In this document: in pieces, positions 1-7,922 of the stretch
How the letters are laid out: each line of letters starts with the position of its first letter
Numbering within the stretch: the first letter of the stretch is position 1
Assembly: GCA_019352875.1 (NCBI GenBank)
Contig: JAAAFW010000004.1
Span: forward strand, 142,522 to 206,521
DNA length: 64,000 bases
Source of the DNA: Pedobacter cryoconitis
Lineage (GTDB): Bacteria; Bacteroidota; Bacteroidia; Sphingobacteriales; Sphingobacteriaceae
Direction of reading: 5' to 3'
Made by a program: the position numbers and the translations under genes
Notes under the pieces: model-generated
Databases searched by the model: none
Told to the model about the DNA's origin: nothing
The model's input: the letters and a program-made list of their open reading frames with translations, nothing else

Positions 1-312
1 GACGGTCTGGGCGGTAACGATGACTGTGGTCAGATGAGTGCATGGTATATGTTCTCTTCTTTAGGCTTCTATCCGGTGTCACCCGGGTCTGATACTTATT
101 CGCTGGGTAGCCCTGCAGTGAAATCTGCGGTCCTTAATCTGGAGAACGGAAAAACATTCACTGTTGATGCAATTAACCAAAGTGACAAAAATATCTATGT
201 ACAAAAGGTATTACTGAATGGTAAGCCGGTTAAAGATCAGGAGATTCGTCATGCAGATATCTTAAACGGAGGGAAATTGACATTTTATATGAGCAGCAAA
301 CCAGCTAAATAG
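1..312 (+). CDS. GH92 family alpha-mannosidase, C-terminal fragment (5' end outside window)
   Basis: The frame is open from base 1 and stops with TAG at 310-312, giving the last 103 residues of a larger protein. The first residues read DGLGGNDDCGQMSAWY followed by a 'SLGFYPVSPG' stretch, the characteristic C-terminal signature of glycoside hydrolase family 92 exo-alpha-mannosidases. The tail (VLLNGKPVKDQEIRHADI, then GGKLTFYMSS) is the usual final beta-sandwich strand region. The family removes terminal mannose from glycans, usually as a secreted or periplasmic lipoprotein. Signal and catalytic regions lie outside the window. A strong intrinsic terminator follows, so this is the last gene of its transcript. 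Confidence 0.93.
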   Translation, partial: DGLGGNDDCGQMSAWYMFSSLGFYPVSPGSDTYSLGSPAVKSAVLNLENGKTFTVDAINQSDKNIYVQKVLLNGKPVKDQEIRHADILNGGKLTFYMSSKPAK

Positions 313-336
313 CGGTTTATAGCATCAAATCAATAG

Positions 337-364
337 ACGGCCACTCAGTTAGAGTGGCCGTTTT
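337..364 (+). terminator. Intrinsic terminator after the GH92 gene
   Basis: A perfect 10-bp stem (ACGGCCACTC at 337-346 with its complement at 352-361) has a 5-nt loop and runs into TTTT. It sits 24 bp after the GH92 stop codon. Confidence 0.85.
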
Positions 365-448
365 CGTACCCGGTAGGATGAGTTTGTAAATTAATCTGAC
401 TGTAAAACAGTGTTTTGTGCATTTAAGTAGGTTTTTTTTAATCTATAA

Positions 449-479
449 TTTGCAAAACAAATTATAATTTCTACTTTTG
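449..479 (+). promoter_or_regulatory. Bacteroidota-type promoter of the tRNA-Lys gene
   Basis: TTTG at 449-452 (-33 element) and TACTTTTG at 472-479 (-7 element, consensus TAnnTTTG) are separated by 19 nt. Both match the Bacteroidota housekeeping promoter. The expected start lies about 15 nt before the tRNA 5' end. Confidence 0.7.
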
Positions 480-500
480 CATTCCCTCAAAACGGGTAAT

Positions 501-573
501 GATTCCGTAGCTCAGCTGGTAGAGCATTACACTTTTAATGTAGTGGTCCTGGGTTCGAATCCCAGCGGGATCA
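501..573 (+). tRNA. tRNA-Lys (anticodon UUU)
   Basis: The cloverleaf folds fully. The acceptor stem is GATTCCG (501-507) with CGGGATC (566-572), with discriminator A573. The D-arm is GCTC/GAGC. The anticodon stem TTACA/TGTAG encloses loop CTTTTAA, giving anticodon TTT at 534-536. The T-arm is CTGGG/CCCAG with TTCGAAT. CCA is not encoded. The gene stands alone between a promoter and a terminator. Confidence 0.97.
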
Positions 574-575
574 CG

Positions 576-605
576 AAAAGCCTCACAGAAATGTGAGGCT
601 TTTTT
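576..605 (+). terminator. Terminator after tRNA-Lys, probably bidirectional
   Basis: A 12-bp perfect stem (576-587 with 592-603) closes a GAAA loop and is followed by T residues. The opposite strand also reads into a short T run just after the minus-strand OmpA-family gene ending at 616, so it can serve both convergent units. Confidence 0.85.
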
Positions 606-615
606 GGTTTAAATA

Positions 616-1899
616 TTATTTCTGACTAACGCGTATATCAATACGGCGATTTTGGGCTCTGCCTTCGGGAGTATCATTGTTTGCAATCGGATGTTCCGGT
701 CCATAACCCTCTGCAGAAAGTCGATTGGTCTCTGTCCCTAGTTTCACAAGCTCCTGCAGTGCAGCATTAGCTCTGTCATTAGACAACTTCTTGTTTAAAG
801 CAGCATCACCTGTATTATCAGTATATCCACCCATTTTCAAATGTACATTCGGATACGCTTTTAAAATAGCGGCTATATTACTCAACTGCGTTTGTGATTC
901 TGGTTTCAAAGTAGTCTTGCCAGTTTCAAAGTACAATCTATCGAACGTGAACCAGGTAGTTTTATCAACGGGTTTGTTTTTGTCTTCGATAAAGGAGATT
1001 AATCTGTTTTCTACCGAATTTTCGCCAATACTGATTTCGGTTCCGTCGGGAAGTTTTTTGGTTATTGGAGCACCTAAATCCCTGACAAAATCTCCTGCTT
1101 CGTTTAATTTACCGGCACTGGAATTTATATTACTTCCTATAGAATCCAGATTTGAAGATAAGGCGGCGGTCGTAGCCTCCCTTTTCGATCCATTGCAACC
1201 TGATCTGCCCAATAACCACCATCCGGCAATCAATATTATAAGCAGTGGTATCAACCACTTTAAGAAACCTCCTCCAGATTTTTGTTCTGGAATATTGCCA
1301 TATTTTAAAGGAGGTGCTTTAGGGATTTCCACTTTTGGAAGGTCTACTTTAGGTATCTCTACATTAGGCATTTTTAGGTTAGCCAGACCTAATGAATCCC
1401 CTAATCCTGACGGCAGCGCTGCTGTTATATCAGCTTTACTCTCAAATATTTTACTTAGTAAATCTGAGATACCCCATCCTTTACCAGCCATTATTTTTGA
1501 AATAAACCCGGTTACCAATGGAGCTATCATAGCTAATAAGCCCGTGGATTTTTCAGGACTTAAGCCTGCAGAAGAAGAAAGGGCATTTGTTACAGTGCTG
1601 GTATCGTTACCAAATAAGCCACCTAACAACGATTTTCCTTTTTCTAACAAAGAATCCTCACTAACATTTAACAAGTCTGTGGGGTTATTATCAGTACCAG
1701 ACCCCGGAATTCCCGGCAGTATATTGCTCAGAAATCCTAGATTTCCACCAGCACCATTTTTTAGGATACCGGCTAATATGGCAGGGATACCAGCAGAGAA
1801 GCCTGTTTTTACCTGATCCTCACTTACTCCCGCCTTTTGGCTTAAAGATGAGATAACTTTATCACTCACCTCATTCTTTAATAGTTCAATTAAATTCAT
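616..1899 (-). CDS. DUF937 / OmpA-family C-terminal domain envelope protein
   Basis: 427 aa in three parts. Residues 1-165 resemble DUF937: MNLIELLKNEVSDKVISSLS, then Gly/Leu-rich helices. A VEIPK/VDLPK/VEIPK repeat linker lies near 180-196. One membrane segment is at about 212-231 (WLIPLLIILIAGWWLL). Residues 316-427 form an OmpA C-terminal peptidoglycan-binding domain: LYFETGKTTLKPES, GYTDNTGD, and the conserved Asp/Arg pair around NDRA and RRIDIRV. The likely role is anchoring an inner-membrane protein to peptidoglycan. There is no cleavable signal peptide, so the N-terminal region should be cytoplasmic. It is a single-gene unit. The domain calls are solid, but the cellular role is unknown. 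Confidence 0.88.
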   Translation of the reverse strand: MNLIELLKNEVSDKVISSLSQKAGVSEDQVKTGFSAGIPAILAGILKNGAGGNLGFLSNILPGIPGSGTDNNPTDLLNVSEDSLLEKGKSLLGGLFGNDTSTVTNALSSSAGLSPEKSTGLLAMIAPLVTGFISKIMAGKGWGISDLLSKIFESKADITAALPSGLGDSLGLANLKMPNVEIPKVDLPKVEIPKAPPLKYGNIPEQKSGGGFLKWLIPLLIILIAGWWLLGRSGCNGSKREATTAALSSNLDSIGSNINSSAGKLNEAGDFVRDLGAPITKKLPDGTEISIGENSVENRLISFIEDKNKPVDKTTWFTFDRLYFETGKTTLKPESQTQLSNIAAILKAYPNVHLKMGGYTDNTGDAALNKKLSNDRANAALQELVKLGTETNRLSAEGYGPEHPIANNDTPEGRAQNRRIDIRVSQK

Positions 1900-2100
1900 G
1901 TTTATAGTTTTTAAGTTGGAATTGATTCAAACAAATACTATACACCCTCACATTTAATCTGGCGTACTTTATCCAAAGCAGCTATTACTCTTATTAAATT
2001 TAACTATTTATATCTGAAAATCAGTTAATTAACTTGTTAATAATTCTTAGCTTATTGAAGCTAAAGTCCTTGGTTATACCGATAGCCTGATTTATCTTAA

Positions 2101-2751
2101 CTAGTTAATCCTTTTCTGGCGATTTGCAATTAGTTTCCCAATTAAAATCAGTGTCAGCGACAAGACCAGAAAAACTATTAAGAGATAAAAACTATTTAAT
2201 AGGACATTGTTATATCCAATTTTATCCACATCTATAAATGGATAGGGATAAAATCCAGAAAATGCCCCCCTTACAAGTATAAATATTAAATAAACGAATG
2301 GATATATTAACCACCTAAAGGCACCAGACCATTTCCACGCACTTTTAGGTGCGAAAATTACCCAGTATACCACAAATAAAATAGGTATAAATGTGTGAAG
2401 CAGCTCATCTACAACAAGCTGTAATCCTTTTGGTTGCCATGTGAAGCGCAGTATCAAGTTATAAACGATTCCAACTACTGAGATATAAACTGTTACAGCC
2501 GCCAAAATATTTGATTTTGGATAAAAACGTTCCTCTTTTTTATTAAAATTTAATGATAGTAACGTAAAACATAATGCTACCATAATATTAGTTAGGATAG
2601 TGAAGTAACTAAAATACCTGGCAACAGATTCCGTTACCGGAATTTGATTATTTACGATAATGAGATATAGTTGTGTTATTAATGCAAACCATCCGGTAAG
2701 GATTCCGGTCATCACAAAAAAATTGTTGGCATTATTGTATTTTGCGTCCAT
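2101..2751 (-). CDS. Pr6Pr-family six-helix membrane protein
   Basis: 216 aa, almost entirely hydrophobic, with six predicted membrane segments. These start at about residues 10 (FFVMTGILTGWFALITQLYL), 45 (FSYFTILTNIMVALCF), 82, 110, 148 and 185. The 'FSYFTILTNI' motif and a His in the fourth segment (LLHTFIPILFVVYW) match the Pr6Pr/FAR-17a-like family of uncharacterised bacterial membrane proteins. No enzymatic function can be assigned. It is divergent from the AraC gene at 2845 with a 93-bp gap. Confidence 0.72.
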   Translation of the reverse strand: MDAKYNNANNFFVMTGILTGWFALITQLYLIIVNNQIPVTESVARYFSYFTILTNIMVALCFTLLSLNFNKKEERFYPKSNILAAVTVYISVVGIVYNLILRFTWQPKGLQLVVDELLHTFIPILFVVYWVIFAPKSAWKWSGAFRWLIYPFVYLIFILVRGAFSGFYPYPFIDVDKIGYNNVLLNSFYLLIVFLVLSLTLILIGKLIANRQKRIN

Positions 2752-2844
2752 ACATATTCTATTAAATAACTATTGAATATAGCCATTTGTAAATCTTCAA
2801 AAGACATATCATGATCAACATGAAAATTTATAATTTTATAGGCT

Positions 2845-3627
2845 ATGCATATTCAATGGTATAATGTCATTCCCGAACTCCGGCCCTACGTCAAGATGAT
2901 ATGTACTATGGACTGCGATGAAGACACAGATGCAAATCAGATACGGGTACTGCCCGATGCTTGTGTAGAGATATTTGTGAACTATACCGATACGCCGGTA
3001 GCAGTTATTGAAAACGAACTGCACAAGCGCAGTATCATTAGCTTTCGTATGAGCCGTCCGGTAGATGTTCAGATGCGAAAAGGCGCTGGGTGTCTTGCTA
3101 TTTGTTTTCACTCTGGTATGGCATATAAGTTTTTTCAGATACCCATGTATAAATTAAGCAACACTACTGCGGCCTTATCTGATGTATGGACTGGCCTGGC
3201 AGACGAAATAGAAGATCAGTTGGCTTGTGCCCGCGATAATAATACACGTATACATATTGCACAAAATTATCTGGTACAACAATTAAACCGGGAAAAAAAC
3301 GATTTGCAGATAGACTATTGTCTGCAACAGGCGCAACTCTCCGGCGGTCTATTATCTGTAAGTAAACTTACAAATCATGCTTGTATCAGTCAGCGGCATC
3401 TTTCAAGAAAATTTCAACAGCGTATTGGCTTATCACCTAAAGAATATCTGCGTGTCTGCCGGTTCGTGCAATCGCTGCAACATATGAAAAAATACCCGGC
3501 CTTTTCACTTACGGAAATAGCGTGCAGAAGCGGCTATTATGATCAGGCACATTTTAATCGTGACTATAGAACTTATACGGGATATGCTCCGGGCGAATTA
3601 GCACGTGTGCACCATATTTTGTATTAA
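2845..3627 (+). CDS. AraC-family transcriptional regulator
   Basis: 260 aa. The N-terminal half (LRPYVKMICTMDCDEDT, then VLPDACVEIFVNY, and 'GCLAICFHSGMAYKFF' further on) is the DUF6597-type sensor domain common in Bacteroidota AraC regulators. Residues about 165-258 form a double helix-turn-helix (ISQRHLSRKFQQRIGLSPKE, then ACRSGYYDQAHFNRDYRTYT). It is followed after about 65 bp by a dihydrofolate-reductase-like gene in the same direction, a plausible target. The ligand is unknown. Confidence 0.9.
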   Translation: MHIQWYNVIPELRPYVKMICTMDCDEDTDANQIRVLPDACVEIFVNYTDTPVAVIENELHKRSIISFRMSRPVDVQMRKGAGCLAICFHSGMAYKFFQIPMYKLSNTTAALSDVWTGLADEIEDQLACARDNNTRIHIAQNYLVQQLNREKNDLQIDYCLQQAQLSGGLLSVSKLTNHACISQRHLSRKFQQRIGLSPKEYLRVCRFVQSLQHMKKYPAFSLTEIACRSGYYDQAHFNRDYRTYTGYAPGELARVHHILY

Positions 3628-3692
3628 TGTCCGTTTTGTACAATTTAAAGTGAGTTGATGTCTACAAATTGCAGAACAAAAATATTAACGAT

Positions 3693-4226
3693 ATGAGAAA
3701 ACTAATATTAGGATTGGCAGTCACTTTAGACGGGTACATAGAAGGACCAAATGGCGAATATGATTGGTGTTTTACCGATCAGGATTATGGTCTGAATGAA
3801 TTCTTTACCCGTATAGATGCTATTTTCATTGGTCGTAAAAGCTATGAGATAGCCCAACAGCACGTAGATAATAATAATGGAGAAACGATTCCTGGTATGC
3901 CTTTAATGACAGAATATGTATTTTCCAAAACTTTAAAAACAGTGAAAGAAACGGCCATGCTTATAGCTGAAGATAGTATTGCTGAGGCGCGGAGAATAAA
4001 AGAACAGCCGGGTAAAGATATATGGTTATATGGCGGTGCAGAACTCAGTGATGCCTTTATGAAAGAAGGCCTTGTGGATGAATTATGGTTGTCGGTGCAT
4101 CCCGTGGTCCTTGGCAGTGGTAAACCTCTGTTCCGTGGCCAGAATAAAACGGCCAAACTAACGCTCCTGAAAAGCAAGACGTATGAAACAGGTTTAGTGT
4201 CGCTTTGGTATGCCATCAATAAATAG
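3693..4226 (+). CDS. Dihydrofolate reductase family protein (RibD C-terminal fold)
   Basis: 177 aa from the ATG at 3693. A longer frame from TTG at 3669 exists but adds only eight non-conserved residues, and MRKLILGLAVTLDGYIEGPN is the family's normal N-terminus. Conserved features are 'SLDGYI'-like (TLDGYI), the DAIFIGRKSYE stretch, a glycine motif KDIWLYGGAEL that binds NADPH, and LVDELWLSVHPVVLGSGKPLF near the end. The fold is that of RibD/DHFR-type NADPH reductases, cytoplasmic, with unknown substrate. It may be controlled by the AraC gene upstream. Confidence 0.9.
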   Translation: MRKLILGLAVTLDGYIEGPNGEYDWCFTDQDYGLNEFFTRIDAIFIGRKSYEIAQQHVDNNNGETIPGMPLMTEYVFSKTLKTVKETAMLIAEDSIAEARRIKEQPGKDIWLYGGAELSDAFMKEGLVDELWLSVHPVVLGSGKPLFRGQNKTAKLTLLKSKTYETGLVSLWYAINK

Positions 4227-4423
4227 TAGAATTCCTCTGGATGTAACTGTACGATTTCGCTCATAAACTGTTCGTTTACGACCGTTTTAGGGTGTGTGTT
4301 TTGTTTTAACTATTTGTTTTTCAAATAATTAAGTGTAATGTTTGATTTTGGCATATCCTTGGTTTATAGCTAATCGAACCAAATTTCAGGGCATTTGCCT
4401 GAAGAGATCAAAATCATATAAAT

Positions 4424-6802
4424 ATGTTCAGACTCAACTTGAAAATAGCTTTGCGAAACATTCAGAGAAATGGCGGTATTACATCACTTAACATTGGTGG
4501 TTTAGCCATTGCTCTGGCGGCTTTTATTTTGGTAGTAATGTATTTTAATTATGAAACCAGTTTTGATAAGACGAACCCGAATTATAATAATATATACGTA
4601 GTAGGAAGGATATACCCTGATTTCAAAACCAATTACACAGCTCCTCCTTTTGCTAAGGCGATCAAACACAACTTCCCCGAAGTAGAAATTGCCGGCATTA
4701 CCAAACTTGACCCTTCCTGGGAACTGGTGATTAAAAATGGAGATAAAACAGTTTTTACTAAAAATTTCCTGCAGGCTGATTATAATGCCGCCAAAATTCT
4801 GGATTTAAAACCTGTCGGCGGTTTGGAAAAGCCAGCAGGTGATTCCGAAAGACTTGCTTATTTAAGTACTGAAAGTATGCAAATACTTTTCCCGGATAAA
4901 ACGGATAACAGACCGGAAATGGTCGGATTTGGAGCGAGCACCTCAGGTATAACCGGGAAAATTAACGGTTCCATAATAAATAACCGGCATTCAAATATAC
5001 GTTTTGACGGTGTGTCAATTGCCAGCGAACTGGGGCAGACAGAAAATTACGGACATAACAATTATACAACTTATATCCAGGTAAAACCCGGAACAGACAT
5101 AGCAAACCTGGAACAGAAAATAACAAAGTTATATAGAGCTGAATTGCTGAAAGGGGAGACAGACCAGTCTACCATAGACGAAATCAAAGTCATATCGACA
5201 TTCTTAGACCCTTTAGCGAACCAGCATTTAAAACCGAGAGCAGGCAATGATGCACCTTATAAGATATTAATTGCGCTTTCGGTACTTGGGGTTCTAATTT
5301 TGGTTATTGCATGTATTAATTTCACTAATTTAAGTATTGCACAGGCAACCAAACGTGCTAAAGAAGTAGGGGTTAAGAAAGTATTAGGTGCCTACCGTTT
5401 TCAAATTACGGTTCAATTTCTTACGGAAATATTCATACAATGCTTGCTGGCTACAATTCTAGCACTAATTTTGGCGGAGTTGGTCTTGCCAAAATTTAAC
5501 AATCTGTTCGAAATTAATTTATCCATCTGGCATGCTGATAATAGTCTGATCTGGCAACTTCCGGTAATATTATGCCTTATTACTATTATCGCGGGTATAT
5601 ATCCCTCGTTAGTCTTATCTGGCTTTAAACCTGCGATGGTGTTAAAAGGGAATTTCTCTACGAACAAACAGAGCTACTGGTTACGCAATGGCTTGCTGGT
5701 ATTCCAGTTCAGTATTGCTGTGATTTTTATAATTGGTTTGTTTATTATCAATTCGCAGTTACAATATATGCGCAGTCAGGATCTGGGTTTTAAGGCAACT
5801 CAGGTGGTTTACGTTAAAAATATTTCGATTTTTAATAATCCTGCCAAATTCAAACCTGTTCGGGAAAAGATGTTGAAAATACCTGGAGTTGAATCGGCTA
5901 CGGTATCTACTAATATTCCTGATGGTTCTGAAATTGGATTAAATGGCTATACTGCCGATGGGAAACAAGCTAATATTGATTTTGTGGATGTAGATTTTGA
6001 TTATTTCGAGACTTTAGGCATTAAATTAAAAGAGGGACGTTTTTTCTCACAGGAGTTTAAAACCGATACAGCGAATTCGGCGGTAATAAACGAAAGCGCT
6101 GCTGCGAAATATGGTATGAAAAATCCAGTGGGACAGATTATAAGAGGTTGTAATATGGATTATAAAATCGTTGGTGTGGTGAAAGACTTCAAGACACAAG
6201 GTTTCGAAAACGCCGTCCAACCTACAATTTATGGGATTAAAAACCCATGTGGGAACTTGAAAGTTCATATTTTGCTTAAAATAGAGGAAAGCAAAATGGC
6301 AGGAGCTCTGGCTGCATTGAAAGCCCAGTGGCCGGAAATCAATACGAAAGATGGTGAAGACTTTCGATATGAGTTTTTAGACGATCTTTATGGTAAGCTT
6401 TTTAAAAAACAAGAGCAGCTGCAGTCGATGTTTTTTGCGGCGGCAATGCTCACTATTTTTATCGCCATTTTAGGTTTATTCGCATTTGCGAAATACATCA
6501 CTAACGGAAGAACTAAGGAAATTGCTGTGCGTAAAATCCTTGGTGCAAGCGACATTCAGATTTTCAAACTAATCAACAGTTCTTTTTTTATAATGGTCAC
6601 AATCGCCAACGTTATTTCATGGCCAGTTGCCTATATACTTACCAAAAAATGGCTCGAAACCTTTGCGTATCGTGTAGATTTGTCGATGCTTCCATTTCTG
6701 ATGAGCGCGTTAATTACAATTTTACTAACGCTGATAACAGTTAGTATTCAGGCAAAAAAGGCAGTTAAAGCAAACCCTGTAGATGCCTTGAAATACGAAT
6801 AA
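4424..6802 (+). CDS. ABC transporter permease, FtsX/MacB type
   Basis: 792 aa. An N-terminal segment (LNLKIALRNIQRNGGITSLN) precedes a membrane helix at about 22-43. MacB-like periplasmic domains lie at about 60-270 and 450-630. FtsX membrane domains lie at about 285-400 (VIACINFTNLSIAQATKRA, KEVGVKKVLGA) and 670-790 (TKEIAVRKILGAS), with another helix near 425-445. The 'K-E-x-x-V-R-K-x-L-G-A' motif appears twice, as expected for this duplicated family. No ATPase gene is adjacent, which is common for these permeases in Pedobacter-like genomes. The substrate is unknown; the family includes peptide, antibiotic and lipoprotein exporters. Its stop is 9 bp from the convergent queH stop. Confidence 0.9.
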   Translation: MFRLNLKIALRNIQRNGGITSLNIGGLAIALAAFILVVMYFNYETSFDKTNPNYNNIYVVGRIYPDFKTNYTAPPFAKAIKHNFPEVEIAGITKLDPSWELVIKNGDKTVFTKNFLQADYNAAKILDLKPVGGLEKPAGDSERLAYLSTESMQILFPDKTDNRPEMVGFGASTSGITGKINGSIINNRHSNIRFDGVSIASELGQTENYGHNNYTTYIQVKPGTDIANLEQKITKLYRAELLKGETDQSTIDEIKVISTFLDPLANQHLKPRAGNDAPYKILIALSVLGVLILVIACINFTNLSIAQATKRAKEVGVKKVLGAYRFQITVQFLTEIFIQCLLATILALILAELVLPKFNNLFEINLSIWHADNSLIWQLPVILCLITIIAGIYPSLVLSGFKPAMVLKGNFSTNKQSYWLRNGLLVFQFSIAVIFIIGLFIINSQLQYMRSQDLGFKATQVVYVKNISIFNNPAKFKPVREKMLKIPGVESATVSTNIPDGSEIGLNGYTADGKQANIDFVDVDFDYFETLGIKLKEGRFFSQEFKTDTANSAVINESAAAKYGMKNPVGQIIRGCNMDYKIVGVVKDFKTQGFENAVQPTIYGIKNPCGNLKVHILLKIEESKMAGALAALKAQWPEINTKDGEDFRYEFLDDLYGKLFKKQEQLQSMFFAAAMLTIFIAILGLFAFAKYITNGRTKEIAVRKILGASDIQIFKLINSSFFIMVTIANVISWPVAYILTKKWLETFAYRVDLSMLPFLMSALITILLTLITVSIQAKKAVKANPVDALKYE

Positions 6803-6811
6803 ACATGCAGA

Positions 6812-7483
6812 CTATCTCAACGTGTCATTAGCAGAAGGGGATGATCCATAGTACTTTTCTCCCAATTTTATCTTTTCCCTTCCGTTTTCCATCCTCCATT
6901 TGTTGGTGTCCCGCAGCGAATATGCACAACCACAATATTCCTGCATGTAAAACTGTTCCGATTTACTGATTTCAAGCATGCGTGATGAGCCCCCTTTTTT
7001 ACGCCAGTTATATGTCCAGTAAGTAATGCCGTCATAATGCGCTGCAGCTCTTACTCCACTATCATTGATCTGCTCCATATTTTTCCATCTGGAGATTCCA
7101 AGCGAACTCGAGATGATATCAAAACCATTTTCAAATGCATAAAGTGCTGTTCTTTCAAACCGCATGTCAAAACACATCGTACAACGCACACCGCGTTCCG
7201 GTTCCATTTCCATTCCTTTAGCGCGTTCAAACCAGTTGTCGACATCGTAGTCAGCATCAATGAAAGGAATATTATGTTTTTCTGCAAAACGGATATTTTC
7301 TTGTTTGCGTAGTTCATATTCCGTTTTTGGGTGGATATTCGGATTATGGAAGAAAATACTAAATTCAATACCGGAAGAAATAATGGCTTCCATTACTTCT
7401 CCGGAACAAGGTGCACATCAAGAATGAAGTAATAATTTTTTACCGCCTTCAGGTAACTCTAGTTTCTCTCTAAAAACTGTCAT
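6812..7483 (-). CDS. queH: Epoxyqueuosine reductase QueH with in-frame TGA at a conserved Cys codon (selenoprotein candidate or recent pseudogene)
   Basis: QueH reduces epoxyqueuosine to queuosine in tRNA without cobalamin, as an alternative to QueG. The frame from ATG 7483 reads KKLLLHS-(TGA)[12 protein letters not shown], so the first Cys of the usual CCAPC motif is codon TGA at 7418-7420 (residue 22). The other family cysteines are present: C23, C26, a CxxC pair C101/C104 (RCTMC) and C184/C186 (YCGC). Total length of 223 aa is normal, and there is no other stop or frameshift. Starting at the internal ATG 7393 gives only a 193-aa product lacking the essential N-terminal cysteines, so that start is unlikely to be functional. 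A strong hairpin follows the TGA, and a cobalamin riboswitch lies 190 nt upstream. Whether TGA is read as selenocysteine cannot be decided from the window; no sel genes are present here. Confidence 0.85.
7371..7404 (-). other. Stem-loop just after the queH TGA, bacterial SECIS-like
   Basis: On the minus strand a 34-nt hairpin starts 13 nt after the TGA. CCGG, AGAA, G and TAATGG pair with CCATTA, U, TTCT and CCGG, with one bulged U on the 3' arm and one G-U pair. The loop is AAG, or GAAGC if the last pair opens. The apical loop is about 28 nt after the TGA, within the window described for bacterial SECIS elements. The same bases encode [12 protein letters not shown], so the pairing depends on codon choice. 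Confidence 0.55.
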
Positions 7484-7673
7484 ATTATAATTTGCTAAAT
7501 GTGTTTCAGTGATTCTTCAACATATAATTTAACAATGCAGGCGGAAAGATTTAAGAGAGAAAGGTGATTGAAAAATGCATGAAAAGTCCATTGCCCACAT
7601 CAAAATGGCTGTATTTTTCATAGGGATAAACACCGGTCAGACTAAAAGCTTCAATCGCGAAAGCATGGTCTAT

Positions 7674-7790
7674 CCGGAAAGGGCAGGTATCCTGACTTGT
7701 AACATTTTTTAGTTACTTACAGTTGCGCGACAGTTCGTGATTTACACACGATTCCCTATTAATTTACAATCAAGCAAAACCATTTTCCGG
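7674..7790 (-). promoter_or_regulatory. Cobalamin riboswitch (RF00174-type) in the queH leader
   Basis: Read on the minus strand, the aptamer shows the B12-box landmarks in order: AATAGGGAAT, a GTG...AAATCAC stem region, CTGTCGCGCAACTGTAA, a variable arm, then GTCAGGATACCTGCC. The closing P1 stem is a perfect CCGGAAA (7784-7790) with TTTCCGG (7674-7680). The only gene downstream on this strand is queH, 190 nt away. No clear terminator hairpin is visible in 7484-7673, so the expression platform is not identified. B12 binding would be expected to lower queH expression. Confidence 0.92.
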
Positions 7791-7922
7791 TTAATTACAT
7801 ACAAAGAACAGCTCGCAATTTAAAAAATAAAACTAGTAATTTATGATAGAGCTGCCCGAAAGGGCAAAATATCATTGCGTGAATACATAATATCCGGTAT
7901 TTGATTTTTATACCTTTGTTTT

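Noticed and set aside
725..1816. A 363-codon plus-strand open frame opposite the OmpA-family gene
   Set aside because: It is antisense to a clearly recognisable DUF937/OmpA protein, has no motif and has low-complexity composition; a shadow frame.
2047..2064. Small TTAGCTT/AAGCTAA hairpin near the Pr6Pr gene end
   Set aside because: Only 7 bp and no T-run in the gene's direction; too weak to call as a terminator.
4353..4370. Sigma-54-like TGGCAT...TTGG before the permease at 4424
   Set aside because: The -24 half is imperfect and the -12 half lacks GC with correct spacing; no paired inverted repeats as at 26350.
7391..7393. ATG 7393 as the true start of queH
   Set aside because: It would remove the conserved KLLLHSxCAPC region and lies inside the stem-loop. 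The upstream ATG 7483 restores the family N-terminus apart from the TGA.
7545..7690. An open minus-strand frame of about 46 codons between the riboswitch and queH
   Set aside because: No start codon near its beginning, it overlaps the riboswitch 3' end, and there is no recognisable motif. More likely the untranslated leader.
7911..7918. TACCTTTG as -7 promoter of the AraC gene at 7923
   Set aside because: Start would fall at or after the ATG and no suitable -33 element is present.
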